Shown here piece by piece: positions 1 to 10,297 of a stretch of 55,239 bases of DNA. The notes beneath the pieces were generated by a model. That model was not told the DNA's origin and searched no databases. It worked only from the letters and a program-made list of their open reading frames with translations. Every line of letters begins with the position of its first letter. The first letter of the stretch is position 1. Source of the DNA: DATESZ01 sp035283845 (GTDB taxonomy: Bacteria; Desulfobacterota; Syntrophia; Syntrophales; JACQWR01); assembly GCA_035283845.1 (NCBI GenBank), contig DATESZ010000155.1, positions 1 to 55,239 of the forward strand, in the 5' to 3' direction. The position numbers were made by a program, and so were the translations under genes.

Positions 1-1062
<1,062 letters not shown>

Positions 1063-1095
1063 ATTCCCATCCAATTGTTGCTTGAATTTTACCCA

Positions 1096-1674
1096 TTACC
1101 CGCACAGGTGTATTAACATCGGTCCTATATCACGCAAGGGCAGCACTGCCTGCGGCTCCGCCGCTTTAAGGGCGGCTTCGGGCATGGCAGCGGACTGGGC
1201 CTCCCTGGGGTCCTGAACGATGGCATACCCGCCCAGCAACTTGATCCGCGCCAGCCCCCGGCTGCCGTCGGCGCTGGCCCCGGTCATCACAACGCCGATT
1301 AATTCAGAACCATACGACTCGGCTGCCGTTTCGAAAGTCACATCCACGGACGGTCGGGAATAGTTGACCCGTTCATCCACGTTCAGGGAAAAGGTTCCAT
1401 CCAGCTCCAGCAGCAGATGATAATTTGGCGGCGCGAGATACGCCACACCTGGCTGCGGCCTGATCTTTTCGTCTGCCTCGCGAACGTCGATCGCGCATTT
1501 GCCTTTGAGAATCGTATGGAGGCGGCTCATCACACGGGGATTGATGTGCTGCACAATCACGAGCGGCGCGGGAAAGGCGGCCGGCAATGACGGTAACACC
1601 CTGGACAGGGCATCCAGGCCGCCTGCCGAGCAGCCGATCACCACCGCTCGATAGAACTCCGCCCCCGCCTTCAT
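1096..1674 (-). CDS. CheB-type protein-glutamate methylesterase, catalytic domain only
   Basis: This 192-residue protein matches the CheB methylesterase domain. The catalytic residues are visible: S16 in VIGCSAGGLDAL, H43 in VQHINPR and D136 in VMTGASADGSRG. There is no N-terminal receiver domain, so activity is not controlled by its own phosphorylation as in classical CheB. It overlaps the upstream cheR by four bases, so the two are translationally coupled. Stand-alone CheB beside CheR and hybrid kinases is common in alternative (non-flagellar) chemosensory or kinase-linked systems. No methyl-accepting protein is encoded in the window. Confidence 0.9.
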   Translation of the reverse strand: MKAGAEFYRAVVIGCSAGGLDALSRVLPSLPAAFPAPLVIVQHINPRVMSRLHTILKGKCAIDVREADEKIRPQPGVAYLAPPNYHLLLELDGTFSLNVDERVNYSRPSVDVTFETAAESYGSELIGVVMTGASADGSRGLARIKLLGGYAIVQDPREAQSAAMPEAALKAAEPQAVLPLRDIGPMLIHLCG

Positions 1675-2534
1675 GATCCCCCTTCGCGTTTACGGTATAT
1701 CTTTTCCCGCTCGACCATCACTTCGAAATTGCCTTGGTGCGAAGAAAATGTAACCGATTCCTTTGATCCCAGGCAGAGAATCCCTCCCGGCGCCAGACTT
1801 TTCGCAAAGAGGTCCAGAACATGATTCTGAAGCTCCCTGTTGAAATAAATCAGGACGTTGCGGCAGACGATCATGTCCATCTCGCTGAAAACTCCGTCGC
1901 TGGTCAGATTGTGCTTTGCGAAAATTATGTCGTCCTTGAGCGATTTTGCGAGAATAGCGGAGTTATAGCGGGCATTATAGTAGTCTCCGAAGGAGCGTTC
2001 GCCGCCGGCTTTCTGGTAATTCGCCGTGTATTCCTTAATACGATCGACGGGATACATGCCATCCTGGGCGCTTTTGAGCACAACCTCATTCAGATCGGTC
2101 GCGTAGATGCGGTAACGTTTCTGTAACTCCGCTTCGTGGAGTAAAATGGCCATGGAATACACTTCCTCCCCGGTGGCACAGCCGGCGTGCCATATCCTGA
2201 TGAGGTCACGCGTTTTCAAATAAGGGATAACGGTTTGGCGCACGGCCAGAAAGAAGGTCGGGTCGCGAAACATTTCCGTAACATTGATGGAGAGGGTGAG
2301 CAGCATGGTATCGAAGACATCGCGGTCGCTGAGCACGGCATGGATCAGGTCCGTGATCCGGTCAATCCTGGTCTTATCCATCACCTTTAAAATACGGCGT
2401 TTAACGCTGGCACGGGAGTAGCTGCGAAAATCGTAACCGTATTTGCGTAATACCGCATCGAGCAGAAGATCGATCTCGAGGTTTTCGACCTCTATCTGAT
2501 TCATCTGTTCATTGTGGGGCGATACATTCGTCAT
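1671..2534 (-). CDS. cheR: CheR-type SAM-dependent protein methyltransferase
   Basis: At 287 residues this has the full CheR layout. An N-terminal helical domain is followed by the NVTEMFRDP motif (about 84-92), the SAM-binding loop WHAGCATGEEVYSMAI (about 115-130) and CRNVLIYF towards the C-terminus. It transfers methyl groups from SAM to glutamates of chemoreceptors in the cytoplasm. It overlaps the preceding hybrid kinase and the following cheB by four bases each, so all three are one operon. The target receptor is not in the window; the neighbouring multi-receiver kinase could be the partner, which is inference. Confidence 0.92.
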   Translation of the reverse strand: MTNVSPHNEQMNQIEVENLEIDLLLDAVLRKYGYDFRSYSRASVKRRILKVMDKTRIDRITDLIHAVLSDRDVFDTMLLTLSINVTEMFRDPTFFLAVRQTVIPYLKTRDLIRIWHAGCATGEEVYSMAILLHEAELQKRYRIYATDLNEVVLKSAQDGMYPVDRIKEYTANYQKAGGERSFGDYYNARYNSAILAKSLKDDIIFAKHNLTSDGVFSEMDMIVCRNVLIYFNRELQNHVLDLFAKSLAPGGILCLGSKESVTFSSHQGNFEVMVEREKIYRKREGGS

Positions 2535-5500
2535 TTATACAACCATACCCGCAGCATCGACTGCAGTTTTTCCATGTCCACCGGTTTGGACAGATAGTCG
2601 CTCGCTCCGGCCTCAATACAACTGGCCCGATCACCCTTCATGGCCTTGGCGGTCAGCGTGATAATGGGCAGGTTTTTAAAGCGCGGCTGTTCGCGAATCT
2701 GTCTTGTGGCCTCGTAACCGTCCATCACGGGCATCATGATATCCATCAAAACCAGATCAATGCCCGTATTCTCGGCCAGCATGTCCAGGCATTCCTGGCC
2801 GTTGGCGGCCGTGAATATTTTCAGTCCCTTTTCCTCCAGCGCGCTGATGAGCGCAAAGACATTGCGCATGTCGTCGTCAACAACTAAAATCTGGCGACCG
2901 TCGAAAATCGCATCCCTGTCATGCAGCATACGGATGACGCGCCGTTTTTCCTCAGGCAAATCCTTCTCGACACGGTGCATGAATAAAGCAGTTTCGTCCA
3001 GGAGCCTCTCCGGGGAGCGGACGTCTTTGATCGTTACGCGCTCGGCGTATTTATCCAGCATGACCCGCTCTTCTGGTGTCAACTCCTTGCCGGTGAAAAC
3101 AATGACGGGGACATAAGGCTCATGGTCGCTCAGTCGCATGTTTTCCAATAACTCAATTCCCGACATATCCGGCAGGCCGAGATCGAGGACAATGCAATCG
3201 AACCCGCCTTTTTTAATCGCCTGGAGCGCCTCCCGGGCGCAGGCGGCGGTCACGACCTCGACATTTTCGTCGGCCAGGAGTTCTTTGAGGCTGTCGCTTT
3301 CGGTTTCATTGTCCTCGACGACCAGGAGCCTCTTGACCTGTTTGCTAATTACGCTCTCTATACGGCCAAAGACCCCGTTGAGCTGATCCAGACTGACCGG
3401 TTTCCGCAGGAACCCCACGGCGCCCCTCCGCAGCGATTCCTGCTTTGTCTCATGGCCGGAGATGATATGGACCGGAATGTGGCGCGTGTTGAGGTTTTCT
3501 TTGAGCTTGGTCAATATGGTCAGGCCGTCCATACCGCCCGGCAGCCCCAAGTCGAGTATGATGGCGCTGGGGATATAGAAGTCCGCCAGGTGCAGCGCCG
3601 CTTTTCCTTCCCAGGCGACCAGAGCATTGAAGCCCTGTTCGCGCGCCATATCCATCAGCGTTCGCGCGAAGACCGGGTCGTCCTCGATTACAAGAATCGC
3701 CTTATCGCCCTTGGAGATTTTGCGCCGGTCGTCGCGGATATTTTCCACGTCCTGGGGCGATGTGACCGGCATCCCGTCGATGTCCCGGACCTGTGCCGGC
3801 TCACTCCGATCGGAATCTAAAGCCGCATCCGGTACATCCGTCGGCATCCGGGTTGCTTTTGTGGACTGCCCGGCATCGCTTAAAGAATCTTTTAATTTGT
3901 CGGCCTGAGCGACTATGGATATTACGGACGTAAACTTGCTTCCCTTGCCCAGCTCACTCTCCAGACGGATGCCGCCGCCAAGATGCCTGGACAGCTCTCT
4001 GCTGATGGAAAGTCCGAGGCCCGTCCCACCAAATTTGCGCCGGATGGAAGCGTCGGCCTGTTGGAAAGCCTCAAAAATCAGATTCTGCTTATCCGCCGGT
4101 ATCCCTATGCCGGTATCTGCAACGGAGCAGGCAATGTAACCATCGACGGCCTCGATCGGCATGCCGATGACCTGCATATCCTCTTTCGTTGGCTTGTGAA
4201 TGGTCAGGGCAACGTGGCCTTTTTCGGTGAATTTAATGGCATTGGAGAGCAGATTGTTAAGAATTTGGCTGAGAAACTGGGGATCGCTGACGATCCTCTC
4301 GGGGATCCGCTCGTCGATTTGATATTTGAGTTCCAGTCCCTTTTTCTGCACTATGGGTTCGAGCTTGGCCTTGATGTCCTCGATTATTCGCGAAAGCTTG
4401 ATATCTTCAGGGTGAATAACGATTTTGCCGGCTTCAATCTTCGAGAGGTCGAGAATATCGTTAATCAAATTAAGAAGATCGGCCCCCGCGCTGTTGATGG
4501 TGCTGCAGAATTTCACTTGCTTTTCAGTGAGATTTTTGTCCTTGTTTCCCATCAACAGAGAAGAGAGAATCATCAAGCTATTGAGCGGCGTGCGCAGCTC
4601 GTGAGACATGTTCGCCAGAAACTCGGACTTGTACTTGCTCGCGACTTCCAGCTCTTTGGCCTTGATCTCGATCAACTGCCTGGCTCTTTCAATATCCTGG
4701 TTCCTCTTGACGACTTCTTCCTTCTGCTGGCGAAGGTCCTCGGAACGCTCCTCGAGCTCCTGGTTGGTGACCTCCAGTTCCTCCTGTTGAACGCGAAGCT
4801 GCTCCTCGGATTCCTTGAGGGCCTTGTCCTGTTCTTCCAGCTCTTCATTTGTCCGGCGCAGCTCCTCTTCCTGAACCTTAAGCTCCTCATTCTGTTGCTG
4901 CGTCTGTTCCAACAGCGCTGCCGTCTTATTCCGGGTCTGTATGATTTCAATGACGATAGCAATATTAATAGAAGCCCGCTCAAGGAAATGGATATCCCAG
5001 TCCGAAAATTCATGAAGCGATCCCAATTCGACCACGCCCTTGACGGCGCCGTCTTTCATCAGGGGGTAGGCTATAATATTCTTTGGCGAAGCAGATCCAA
5101 TGCCTGATTGAATATGGACATAGTCGTCGGGGCAGTGCGTCATGATGATGTATTTTTTCTCAAGTGCCGCCTGGCCGATCAAACCTTCTCCAAAGGAAAA
5201 CTCATCACTCGACCCTTTCCTTTTTTCGTAGGCGTAACTGCCGACGAGCCTGAGACGATCATCGCCTTCAGCGATATATATGGCGCCGATATTGGCGCCG
5301 ATATATTCGCAAAGATGAGAGATGACACGGGGTGCAACGACCGAAAAATCCTGTTCGCCCTGCGTCATTTCATGCATGGCCGTCTGCCCGGCTTTCATCC
5401 GATTCAGATCCAGGAGTTCCTTACTGTAATTTTGCATTTTTTGAATGATTTTAACGATGAAAAGGAGCCCGCCCAGGCAAATGAATGCCGCCACCATGGC

Positions 5501-6163
5501 AAATATCAGCAGGATCGCTGATAAAAGACGCTTGGCCCACCTGGAGTTTTCGCCCATTGTGGCAGAGAATTCATTTGTAAAAATTTGTAATCTATCACAA
5601 AGAACCTCCAGTTTATACGTCATATCGCTTATCGTCTCCGGATTTGCTTCACCGGTTGTAATCATCTGCCGAATTTTAATTCCCAGTTCCGTCAATTCAG
5701 CGGCATACTTATCTGACCTTGCCCACAATTTGATGCCCTTATCCATATATTCAAAATTCCGAAATGTTTTAAAAAGGAAAATCATCCCCTCGATATCTTC
5801 CCGATGGCTGCCCCCCTTTTGAAAACCTTCGTGCACGACCGAAAGATCGGGGTGCAATTTTTCCAGTTCCATGCGAGCCATTTTGTAGCCAGTTATCCCT
5901 GCCATGTCCTCCAGAAATAGCTCGTATTTCTCTTCACTGCGTTTCATGGCGTATTCCAACAGATGCATAGCAGCGCTATTCACTCCTTTTGAATAGCTGG
6001 ATTCAGCGTTGATATACGCCCTTAAGGAAGAAAGGATGCCCAGCCCGAAGTTGCCAATAAGGAACATGCCGGCAATAGATGCCAGCACTACGAATATCGT
6101 AATGTACAGCTTGATCTTCAGGGAACGATCTGATGATTTTGTTTCAGTCGAAAAATTATTCAT
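2531..6163 (-). CDS. Large membrane hybrid histidine kinase with GAF domain and three receivers
   Basis: This 1210-residue sensor has two transmembrane segments (about 19-46 and 212-240) flanking a periplasmic helical region, a GAF domain (about 265-410) and a heptad-rich coiled coil (412-505). HisKA carries H521 (ANMSHELRTPLNS), and an HATPase domain follows (DTGIGIP, GGTGLGLS). Three receiver domains close the protein, with acceptors D871, D994 and D1141. The middle one has an unusual stretch (KELTPEER, KDVRSPERL) where the receiver lysine is expected. AAGGAAGG precedes the ATG. It starts the kinase-cheR-cheB-kinase run. The triple receiver tail points to a branched phosphorelay; the stimulus is unknown. 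Confidence 0.93.
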   Translation of the reverse strand: MNNFSTETKSSDRSLKIKLYITIFVVLASIAGMFLIGNFGLGILSSLRAYINAESSYSKGVNSAAMHLLEYAMKRSEEKYELFLEDMAGITGYKMARMELEKLHPDLSVVHEGFQKGGSHREDIEGMIFLFKTFRNFEYMDKGIKLWARSDKYAAELTELGIKIRQMITTGEANPETISDMTYKLEVLCDRLQIFTNEFSATMGENSRWAKRLLSAILLIFAMVAAFICLGGLLFIVKIIQKMQNYSKELLDLNRMKAGQTAMHEMTQGEQDFSVVAPRVISHLCEYIGANIGAIYIAEGDDRLRLVGSYAYEKRKGSSDEFSFGEGLIGQAALEKKYIIMTHCPDDYVHIQSGIGSASPKNIIAYPLMKDGAVKGVVELGSLHEFSDWDIHFLERASINIAIVIEIIQTRNKTAALLEQTQQQNEELKVQEEELRRTNEELEEQDKALKESEEQLRVQQEELEVTNQELEERSEDLRQQKEEVVKRNQDIERARQLIEIKAKELEVASKYKSEFLANMSHELRTPLNSLMILSSLLMGNKDKNLTEKQVKFCSTINSAGADLLNLINDILDLSKIEAGKIVIHPEDIKLSRIIEDIKAKLEPIVQKKGLELKYQIDERIPERIVSDPQFLSQILNNLLSNAIKFTEKGHVALTIHKPTKEDMQVIGMPIEAVDGYIACSVADTGIGIPADKQNLIFEAFQQADASIRRKFGGTGLGLSISRELSRHLGGGIRLESELGKGSKFTSVISIVAQADKLKDSLSDAGQSTKATRMPTDVPDAALDSDRSEPAQVRDIDGMPVTSPQDVENIRDDRRKISKGDKAILVIEDDPVFARTLMDMAREQGFNALVAWEGKAALHLADFYIPSAIILDLGLPGGMDGLTILTKLKENLNTRHIPVHIISGHETKQESLRRGAVGFLRKPVSLDQLNGVFGRIESVISKQVKRLLVVEDNETESDSLKELLADENVEVVTAACAREALQAIKKGGFDCIVLDLGLPDMSGIELLENMRLSDHEPYVPVIVFTGKELTPEERVMLDKYAERVTIKDVRSPERLLDETALFMHRVEKDLPEEKRRVIRMLHDRDAIFDGRQILVVDDDMRNVFALISALEEKGLKIFTAANGQECLDMLAENTGIDLVLMDIMMPVMDGYEATRQIREQPRFKNLPIITLTAKAMKGDRASCIEAGASDYLSKPVDMEKLQSMLRVWLYK

Positions 6164-6181
6164 ACTTTGCCTTCCTTGCCG

Positions 6182-6294
6182 TTCACCTGAAAATACCTTT
6201 CACCCTCCCCCTCACCCCCTCCCCTTGAGGGAGGGGGAAGGGGGAGGGGTAATTTTCATTATCCTTTGTGACGGACACCGTCATGAGGGTTTCA
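6182..6294. repeat. 113-bp GC-rich repeat, copy A
   Basis: This intergenic stretch contains an imperfect palindrome of CCCTCCCC and GGGGGAGG blocks. It is followed by an arm containing GTGACGGACACCGTCATGAG, itself partly palindromic (GACGGACACCGTC). It matches 19297-19409 almost base for base (I see one mismatch). The right end reaches the stop codon of the MinD-like gene, so on the minus strand it lies directly downstream of that gene and may also act as a transcript-end hairpin. Confidence 0.85.
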
Positions 6295-7518
6295 TTCGAA
6301 AAGATACCTTTTTTCTATCTGGTTCAGCCTGAAGGCCATCCTTTCCATTTCCCGGCTTTGCGGCAAGTCCGGAGTCAGGGCCACAAAAGGCGTGATCCGG
6401 TTGACGGAGTTGCTGATATCGTCGCTGGTGGCCATGGTTCCCAGCACCTGATTGTCAATATGCAGGTACTGCCTTACCACCTTCTGAAGGTTTTGAACGA
6501 TCTTCATATCCTGGCTGCTGTTAACCATGTTGCCGACAATCTGGAAGCGTTGGCGGGCCAGTACGGCGGCAGCGGTGCGGCGGGCCGGATGAGCCTCCTC
6601 CAGAGCGCCGATGAGGCCATGGAGCTTCTGAGGATCGGAGCCGGCCTGGTCCAGAAGGCAGGCGAATCCGCCGGAGCGTTTCAGGTCATGGAGGAATGCA
6701 GACTTGATAAAACCATAGGCATTCTGCAGCGAGGTCACCTGAGGCGTCACGACGATGATTTTATCGCCGGCCAGCCGGTACAGATCGAGCGTTTCATCGT
6801 TCATGCCGGCGCCCAGGTCGATCACCAGACAATCGGCATCGACCTGCCCGAGGTCGGAAAGCAGACGCGACATTTCCTTAGCCAGGAAGGCATCCACCTT
6901 GTTCTGGGCGCCGCAAATCAGGCGCAGACCATGAAAGGCGGTGGCAACCGTGATCTCGTCAAGGGAACGCTCTTTACGCAGGTAATCCTCTAAAGAGCTC
7001 TCAATCCTGGTTATGCCCAGCAGGGTATTGCAGTTGCAATTACCGAAATCGCCGTCCAGGAGGGCGACTTTGTGCTGCAGGTGCGATAAAGTAAGCGCCA
7101 GGTTCACCGCTACGATCGTTTTGCCGACGCCGCCCTTACCCCCGCCCACGGCAATCGTTTGACCGGCCTTATTGCGAACCACGTCAGGAGAAAGCGCCTC
7201 CCCATGTCCCTCAACTTCATCCAGGCCGACCTCCGGCCGGACAGGTCGAGGTCTGTTCTTTTCATTTTTAGTGACCCAGATCCTGACAACCCGGCCACCC
7301 TCCTCGGCGCTCTCATACCGTACGAGCGCACCGCTTAGCTCTATCTCGTTTCCTGTCGCAGGGTCCCGGAGAAAGAAAGCGAAATTGCCTGCACACAACC
7401 TCTGGATGGTCTCGTCAGAAAAACCTTCAGCACACTCAACTTGCAGACCGGCGGCCGATATGGACGCCACCTCATACTGGTGGCCGTCAAAGACAAACGT
7501 GGCCTTGATCAGATCCAT
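6292..7518 (-). CDS. MinD/FlhG-like P-loop ATPase with PilZ-like N-terminal domain
   Basis: This is a 408-residue ATPase of the MinD/ParA class. The deviant Walker A is GGGKGGVGKT (about 125-134; signature K128, catalytic K133), followed by LLDGDFGNCN and VIDLGAGMND motifs. Residues 1-95 resemble a degenerate PilZ domain (YEVASISAAGLQVEC), without an obvious RxxxR c-di-GMP motif. MinD-family ATPases dimerise with ATP on membranes or cargo and position structures in the cell. The gene sits one base downstream of an actin-like gene and closes the cytoskeletal block. A role in positioning magnetosomes or chains is inferred from context. FlhG-type flagellar control is the alternative, but no flagellar genes are present. 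Confidence 0.85.
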   Translation of the reverse strand: MDLIKATFVFDGHQYEVASISAAGLQVECAEGFSDETIQRLCAGNFAFFLRDPATGNEIELSGALVRYESAEEGGRVVRIWVTKNEKNRPRPVRPEVGLDEVEGHGEALSPDVVRNKAGQTIAVGGGKGGVGKTIVAVNLALTLSHLQHKVALLDGDFGNCNCNTLLGITRIESSLEDYLRKERSLDEITVATAFHGLRLICGAQNKVDAFLAKEMSRLLSDLGQVDADCLVIDLGAGMNDETLDLYRLAGDKIIVVTPQVTSLQNAYGFIKSAFLHDLKRSGGFACLLDQAGSDPQKLHGLIGALEEAHPARRTAAAVLARQRFQIVGNMVNSSQDMKIVQNLQKVVRQYLHIDNQVLGTMATSDDISNSVNRITPFVALTPDLPQSREMERMAFRLNQIEKRYLFE

Positions 7519-7519
7519 C

Positions 7520-8653
7520 CTACACCGAGGCGCTGATCAGCGCACCCATGGCGGTCGCCCGCAGCGGGTCGTGGGCCAGGCGCACCGACGATATTGCTAT
7601 TGGCATGGGGACCTCCTTCATGAGCTGCTCGAACTTAACCTTGAACCCATTCGGCAGGCATGTGCCGCCGGCCAGGACGATCGGTATGGCCTGATTGAGC
7701 CGGGGCAGTCTGTCGGACCGGGAGAGAATGCCTGACAATGTGGAAAGAAGGGTCATGATCAGGTCTTCATAGTAGATAATGAGCGCATTCTCCAGATTGC
7801 TCCTGGGGGTCCTGGCAAAGTCGAGGGATTCTTCCTTGATGATCCGCACGCGGTTTACCGTTTCGTGCATCATCCGGGCGACGGACGCGTCAACATCATC
7901 CCCGCCCCGGCTGATGCTGAAAACAAGTACCGGCACGGACAAGAAGGAGAAGCAGATATTGCACATGCCGGCGCCCATGCTGATACCGATGCCGGTGAAA
8001 TTGTCGCCGGCGAGCTCAGAAATCACAACCGCCATCCCTTCATTGACGCTTTTGGGCTTGTAACCCATCCCTGCCAGGTACTTCTTCAGTATGCCTTCGT
8101 GGAAAACCAGATCCGCCTCGAATCCCACCTCCGGGGCCGGCACGCTGAAGCACAGGGGCTGAGCCATTTCTGCCGCCTTGGGAAGCACCAGGTTGATAAT
8201 TTCCTTCATGGCCGGGATGGCGTAGATCTCCTCCGACGTAATAAGACCCTTTTTCATGGGGCGGCGGATTTCACTGTTAAAGATATTCGCAAACTGCAAT
8301 GCGTCATAGCCCAGGACCACGGTTTCATCTTTTATCTTGGTATGGGCCATCTGGCTCTTCACCAGCATATCCTTCAGGAACTGGGTTTCTGAAACGGCGA
8401 TAAAAGCGTTCATCTGATCGGCGCCGATCTGGTCGTCCTGTTTTATGCTGACGATCCGGCTGGTTCCGATATCGAGGCCGTACGCTTTTTTAGCCACGGA
8501 TCTGCTTTCCACATTCTTCCCCGATTCCTTCAGACCATCGACCTTGGTGATCAGCTTGTCCAGCGCAAGAGGATCAACCGTCTCACTGGCTCCCTGCAAC
8601 AGGTCATCCAAAACATTTTTATCATCCTTGTCGTCATCATTTTCTTCAACCAT
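7520..8653 (-). CDS. Actin-like ATPase 1 (MreB/MamK superfamily, divergent)
   Basis: The actin fold is shown by phosphate-1 YGLDIGTSRIVSI, the connecting Glu in KSVNEGMAVV, phosphate-2 GIGISMGAGMCNICF and the adenosine motif IVLAGGTCLPNGF. The usual Asp of phosphate-2 (DxGxGT) is replaced by Ser. I place the start at the ATG at 8653, because GGAGGGTGAC lies correctly before it, rather than 12 bases upstream; this gives 377 residues. An acidic, probably disordered N-terminal tail of about 55 residues is unusual. MamK forms the filament that aligns magnetosomes, and this is the most MamK-like of the three actins here, but I cannot call it MamK. The motif style also recalls a distinct prokaryotic actin group. 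Confidence 0.85.
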   Translation of the reverse strand: MVEENDDDKDDKNVLDDLLQGASETVDPLALDKLITKVDGLKESGKNVESRSVAKKAYGLDIGTSRIVSIKQDDQIGADQMNAFIAVSETQFLKDMLVKSQMAHTKIKDETVVLGYDALQFANIFNSEIRRPMKKGLITSEEIYAIPAMKEIINLVLPKAAEMAQPLCFSVPAPEVGFEADLVFHEGILKKYLAGMGYKPKSVNEGMAVVISELAGDNFTGIGISMGAGMCNICFSFLSVPVLVFSISRGGDDVDASVARMMHETVNRVRIIKEESLDFARTPRSNLENALIIYYEDLIMTLLSTLSGILSRSDRLPRLNQAIPIVLAGGTCLPNGFKVKFEQLMKEVPMPIAISSVRLAHDPLRATAMGALISASV

Positions 8654-8681
8654 GTCACCCTCCATTCTTTATAAGTTTTAT

Positions 8682-8733
8682 ATGAAAATCCCCCCGCCCC
8701 CTTTACCAAAGGGGGGTAAGAGGGGATTTTCAT
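8682..8733. repeat. GC-rich palindromic intergenic element
   Basis: ATGAAAATCCCC on the left mirrors GGGGATTTTCAT on the right, with inner CCCCCTTT and AAAGGGGGG arms. It lies between two convergently read halves of the same minus-strand operon (124-residue protein and actin 1). It belongs to the same family as the elements at 26291 and 33395. The sequence just to the right ends in GCATGGG, which the other copies also carry. A strong hairpin on either strand could attenuate or stabilise the transcript. Confidence 0.75.
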
Positions 8734-8792
8734 GCGCCCTTGAGCCCGCTTCGAGCATGGGTGTTATTTCATCGGTCGACATTGAAAAACTT

Positions 8793-9167
8793 TTACAATT
8801 TATATCTTGACAGGTCGATGATTGTCAAATTATCACTTTCGAGGCCGGATTTCATCATCTCCACCATGTCCCTGCCGAAGTGCATATAGAACTCCCTTTT
8901 GTCAGCCTCATCAATTAGGGCATCGCTTTTTACGAGGCTCATAATCGTAATTTTCCCCTCGGCGCCGCCTGCTTCGTACGGAGAGTCTTGGAGGCCCGAA
9001 CATATACTCCGAACGTAGGCGACGTATTTCCCGGCGTAGTACATCGTGTCGGCGAGGATATTGTTCAGATAGCCTCCAACCTTGCCTATGCCCTTAATGG
9101 CCTCATAGACGAAATCAGATGACTGCATCGAGGCAAACCCTTCCATTTCCGCTGCTGCTGTTTCCAT
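8793..9167 (-). CDS. Uncharacterised 124-residue protein in the actin block
   Basis: GGGAGATAAACG precedes the ATG. The protein has a Gly/Ala/Tyr-rich helical N-terminal half (about 18-60, including GKVGGYLNNI and YYAGKYVAY) that could be amphipathic. The C-terminal half is charged and ends in LESDNLTIIDLSRYKL. There are no cysteine motifs, no clear membrane span and no family that I recognise. It sits between actin 1 and actin 2, separated from actin 1 by the palindromic element. It could be an adaptor or filament partner of either actin; that is inference from position only. Confidence 0.75.
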   Translation of the reverse strand: METAAAEMEGFASMQSSDFVYEAIKGIGKVGGYLNNILADTMYYAGKYVAYVRSICSGLQDSPYEAGGAEGKITIMSLVKSDALIDEADKREFYMHFGRDMVEMMKSGLESDNLTIIDLSRYKL

Positions 9168-9196
9168 CGTTTATCTCCCTTCATTAATTAGTTAGG

Positions 9197-10258
9197 TTAA
9201 CTCAACATGTAATCGGCCCCTTCCAGCACCGTATATATTGGCTGCTTCTCAATATGGACATCATAAAAGCGGTAACCGCCTTCCTCCAGGGATAAGCGTA
9301 GAATATCACCATTGAGGGATGCACCGCCGCCCGTTACCAGCAGCATGGCCGGCCACTCCACCCGGTTCGTATAATAAGAGGTCAGAGTATCCGTCGTGAA
9401 CCTGGTGAACTCCTTGTTCAAGTCCCAGCGCACATTTTCCATGACCAGTGAAATATCATATAAATAGCCCGCCATATCCCCTTCGTTGTCGCGACGGACT
9501 TCAACGTTCTCGCAACCGAGCTCAATCTGCTTCACGAGCCACAAAAAATGATTGTCGGCTATGTTCTCTTCCGCAAAGAGCCGCACGATCTTTTCGTAAT
9601 AAAAGGATACTCCACAATCTACAGTCTGGAACAACTCCACACCCTTATCGCCATCAACCACATAGAGCTTTGTTTTATTATAGCCCACATCGACGACCAG
9701 GGCCGTCGTAAAGTCCCTGATATTTTTTTCCAGGAATCCCGCTACCGCATCGCCGGAAGGCAGCAGCGAAAGACGGATCGTTGCCTCCTTCCTGAGGCGG
9801 CGTTTATCATAACCGCGAAACGCGGAGATGTCCACCTTCTTATTGATCAGCGCCGCCCCAATTTCCTTAAAAACCTGCGCCCTGTGGTAATTGTCGACAA
9901 CCACGCTGATTTCCAGGTCATCATTGTTGTCGGCATAATCAAAGATGATCTTTTTCAGAATCAGGAGGGCCCTGCCGGCGCCGAGCCCCTCGCCATCGAA
10001 GGCGCTCATGATCTGTTCCAATCTCAGAGAGCTGCTGCAGTCATAACCGACTGTATAAAGATCTCCCTCGTGCTCGTAATACATCCGGTCCTTATCAATA
10101 TCGCCGGCCCGACTGACCAGCGTGGGGAAAAAGCCTCTTCCGTAAAATTGATAGGGCTGATCATCCCGGTCTCCCCCTCCATTTTCAGAGGCTCGGCGCA
10201 TTACGTACACCTTGGTATAAAAACATCCCGCATCAACCAGTATTTTTTTCACATACAT
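9197..10258 (-). CDS. Actin-like ATPase 2 (ParM/Alp-type)
   Basis: This 353-residue protein has actin-superfamily signatures: phosphate-1 KKILVDAGCFYTKVYVM (4-20), phosphate-2 ALVVDVGYNKTKLYVV (about 186-201) and the adenosine motif MLLVTGGGASLNGDIL (about 305-320). The phosphate loops are closer to ParM-type plasmid-segregation actins than to MreB. ParM-like proteins polymerise with ATP and push or align cargo. It differs strongly from actin 1 and actin 3, so the three are not recent duplicates. No ParR/parC-like locus is obvious, although the small downstream-named 167-residue protein at 10298 could be a partner. The start codon has only a weak ribosome site. Confidence 0.82.
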   Translation of the reverse strand: MYVKKILVDAGCFYTKVYVMRRASENGGGDRDDQPYQFYGRGFFPTLVSRAGDIDKDRMYYEHEGDLYTVGYDCSSSLRLEQIMSAFDGEGLGAGRALLILKKIIFDYADNNDDLEISVVVDNYHRAQVFKEIGAALINKKVDISAFRGYDKRRLRKEATIRLSLLPSGDAVAGFLEKNIRDFTTALVVDVGYNKTKLYVVDGDKGVELFQTVDCGVSFYYEKIVRLFAEENIADNHFLWLVKQIELGCENVEVRRDNEGDMAGYLYDISLVMENVRWDLNKEFTRFTTDTLTSYYTNRVEWPAMLLVTGGGASLNGDILRLSLEEGGYRFYDVHIEKQPIYTVLEGADYMLS

Positions 10259-10297
10259 CCTAATCCCGATAAACGGGATAAGTGCATCCGGACATGA

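Noticed and set aside
3983..5107. Long plus-strand ORF of 374 codons
   Set aside because: It is the mirror of the hybrid kinase coiled coil and kinase core, whose motifs are clear on the minus strand; the Leu/Phe-rich translation is typical of a complement of Glu/Lys-rich coding.
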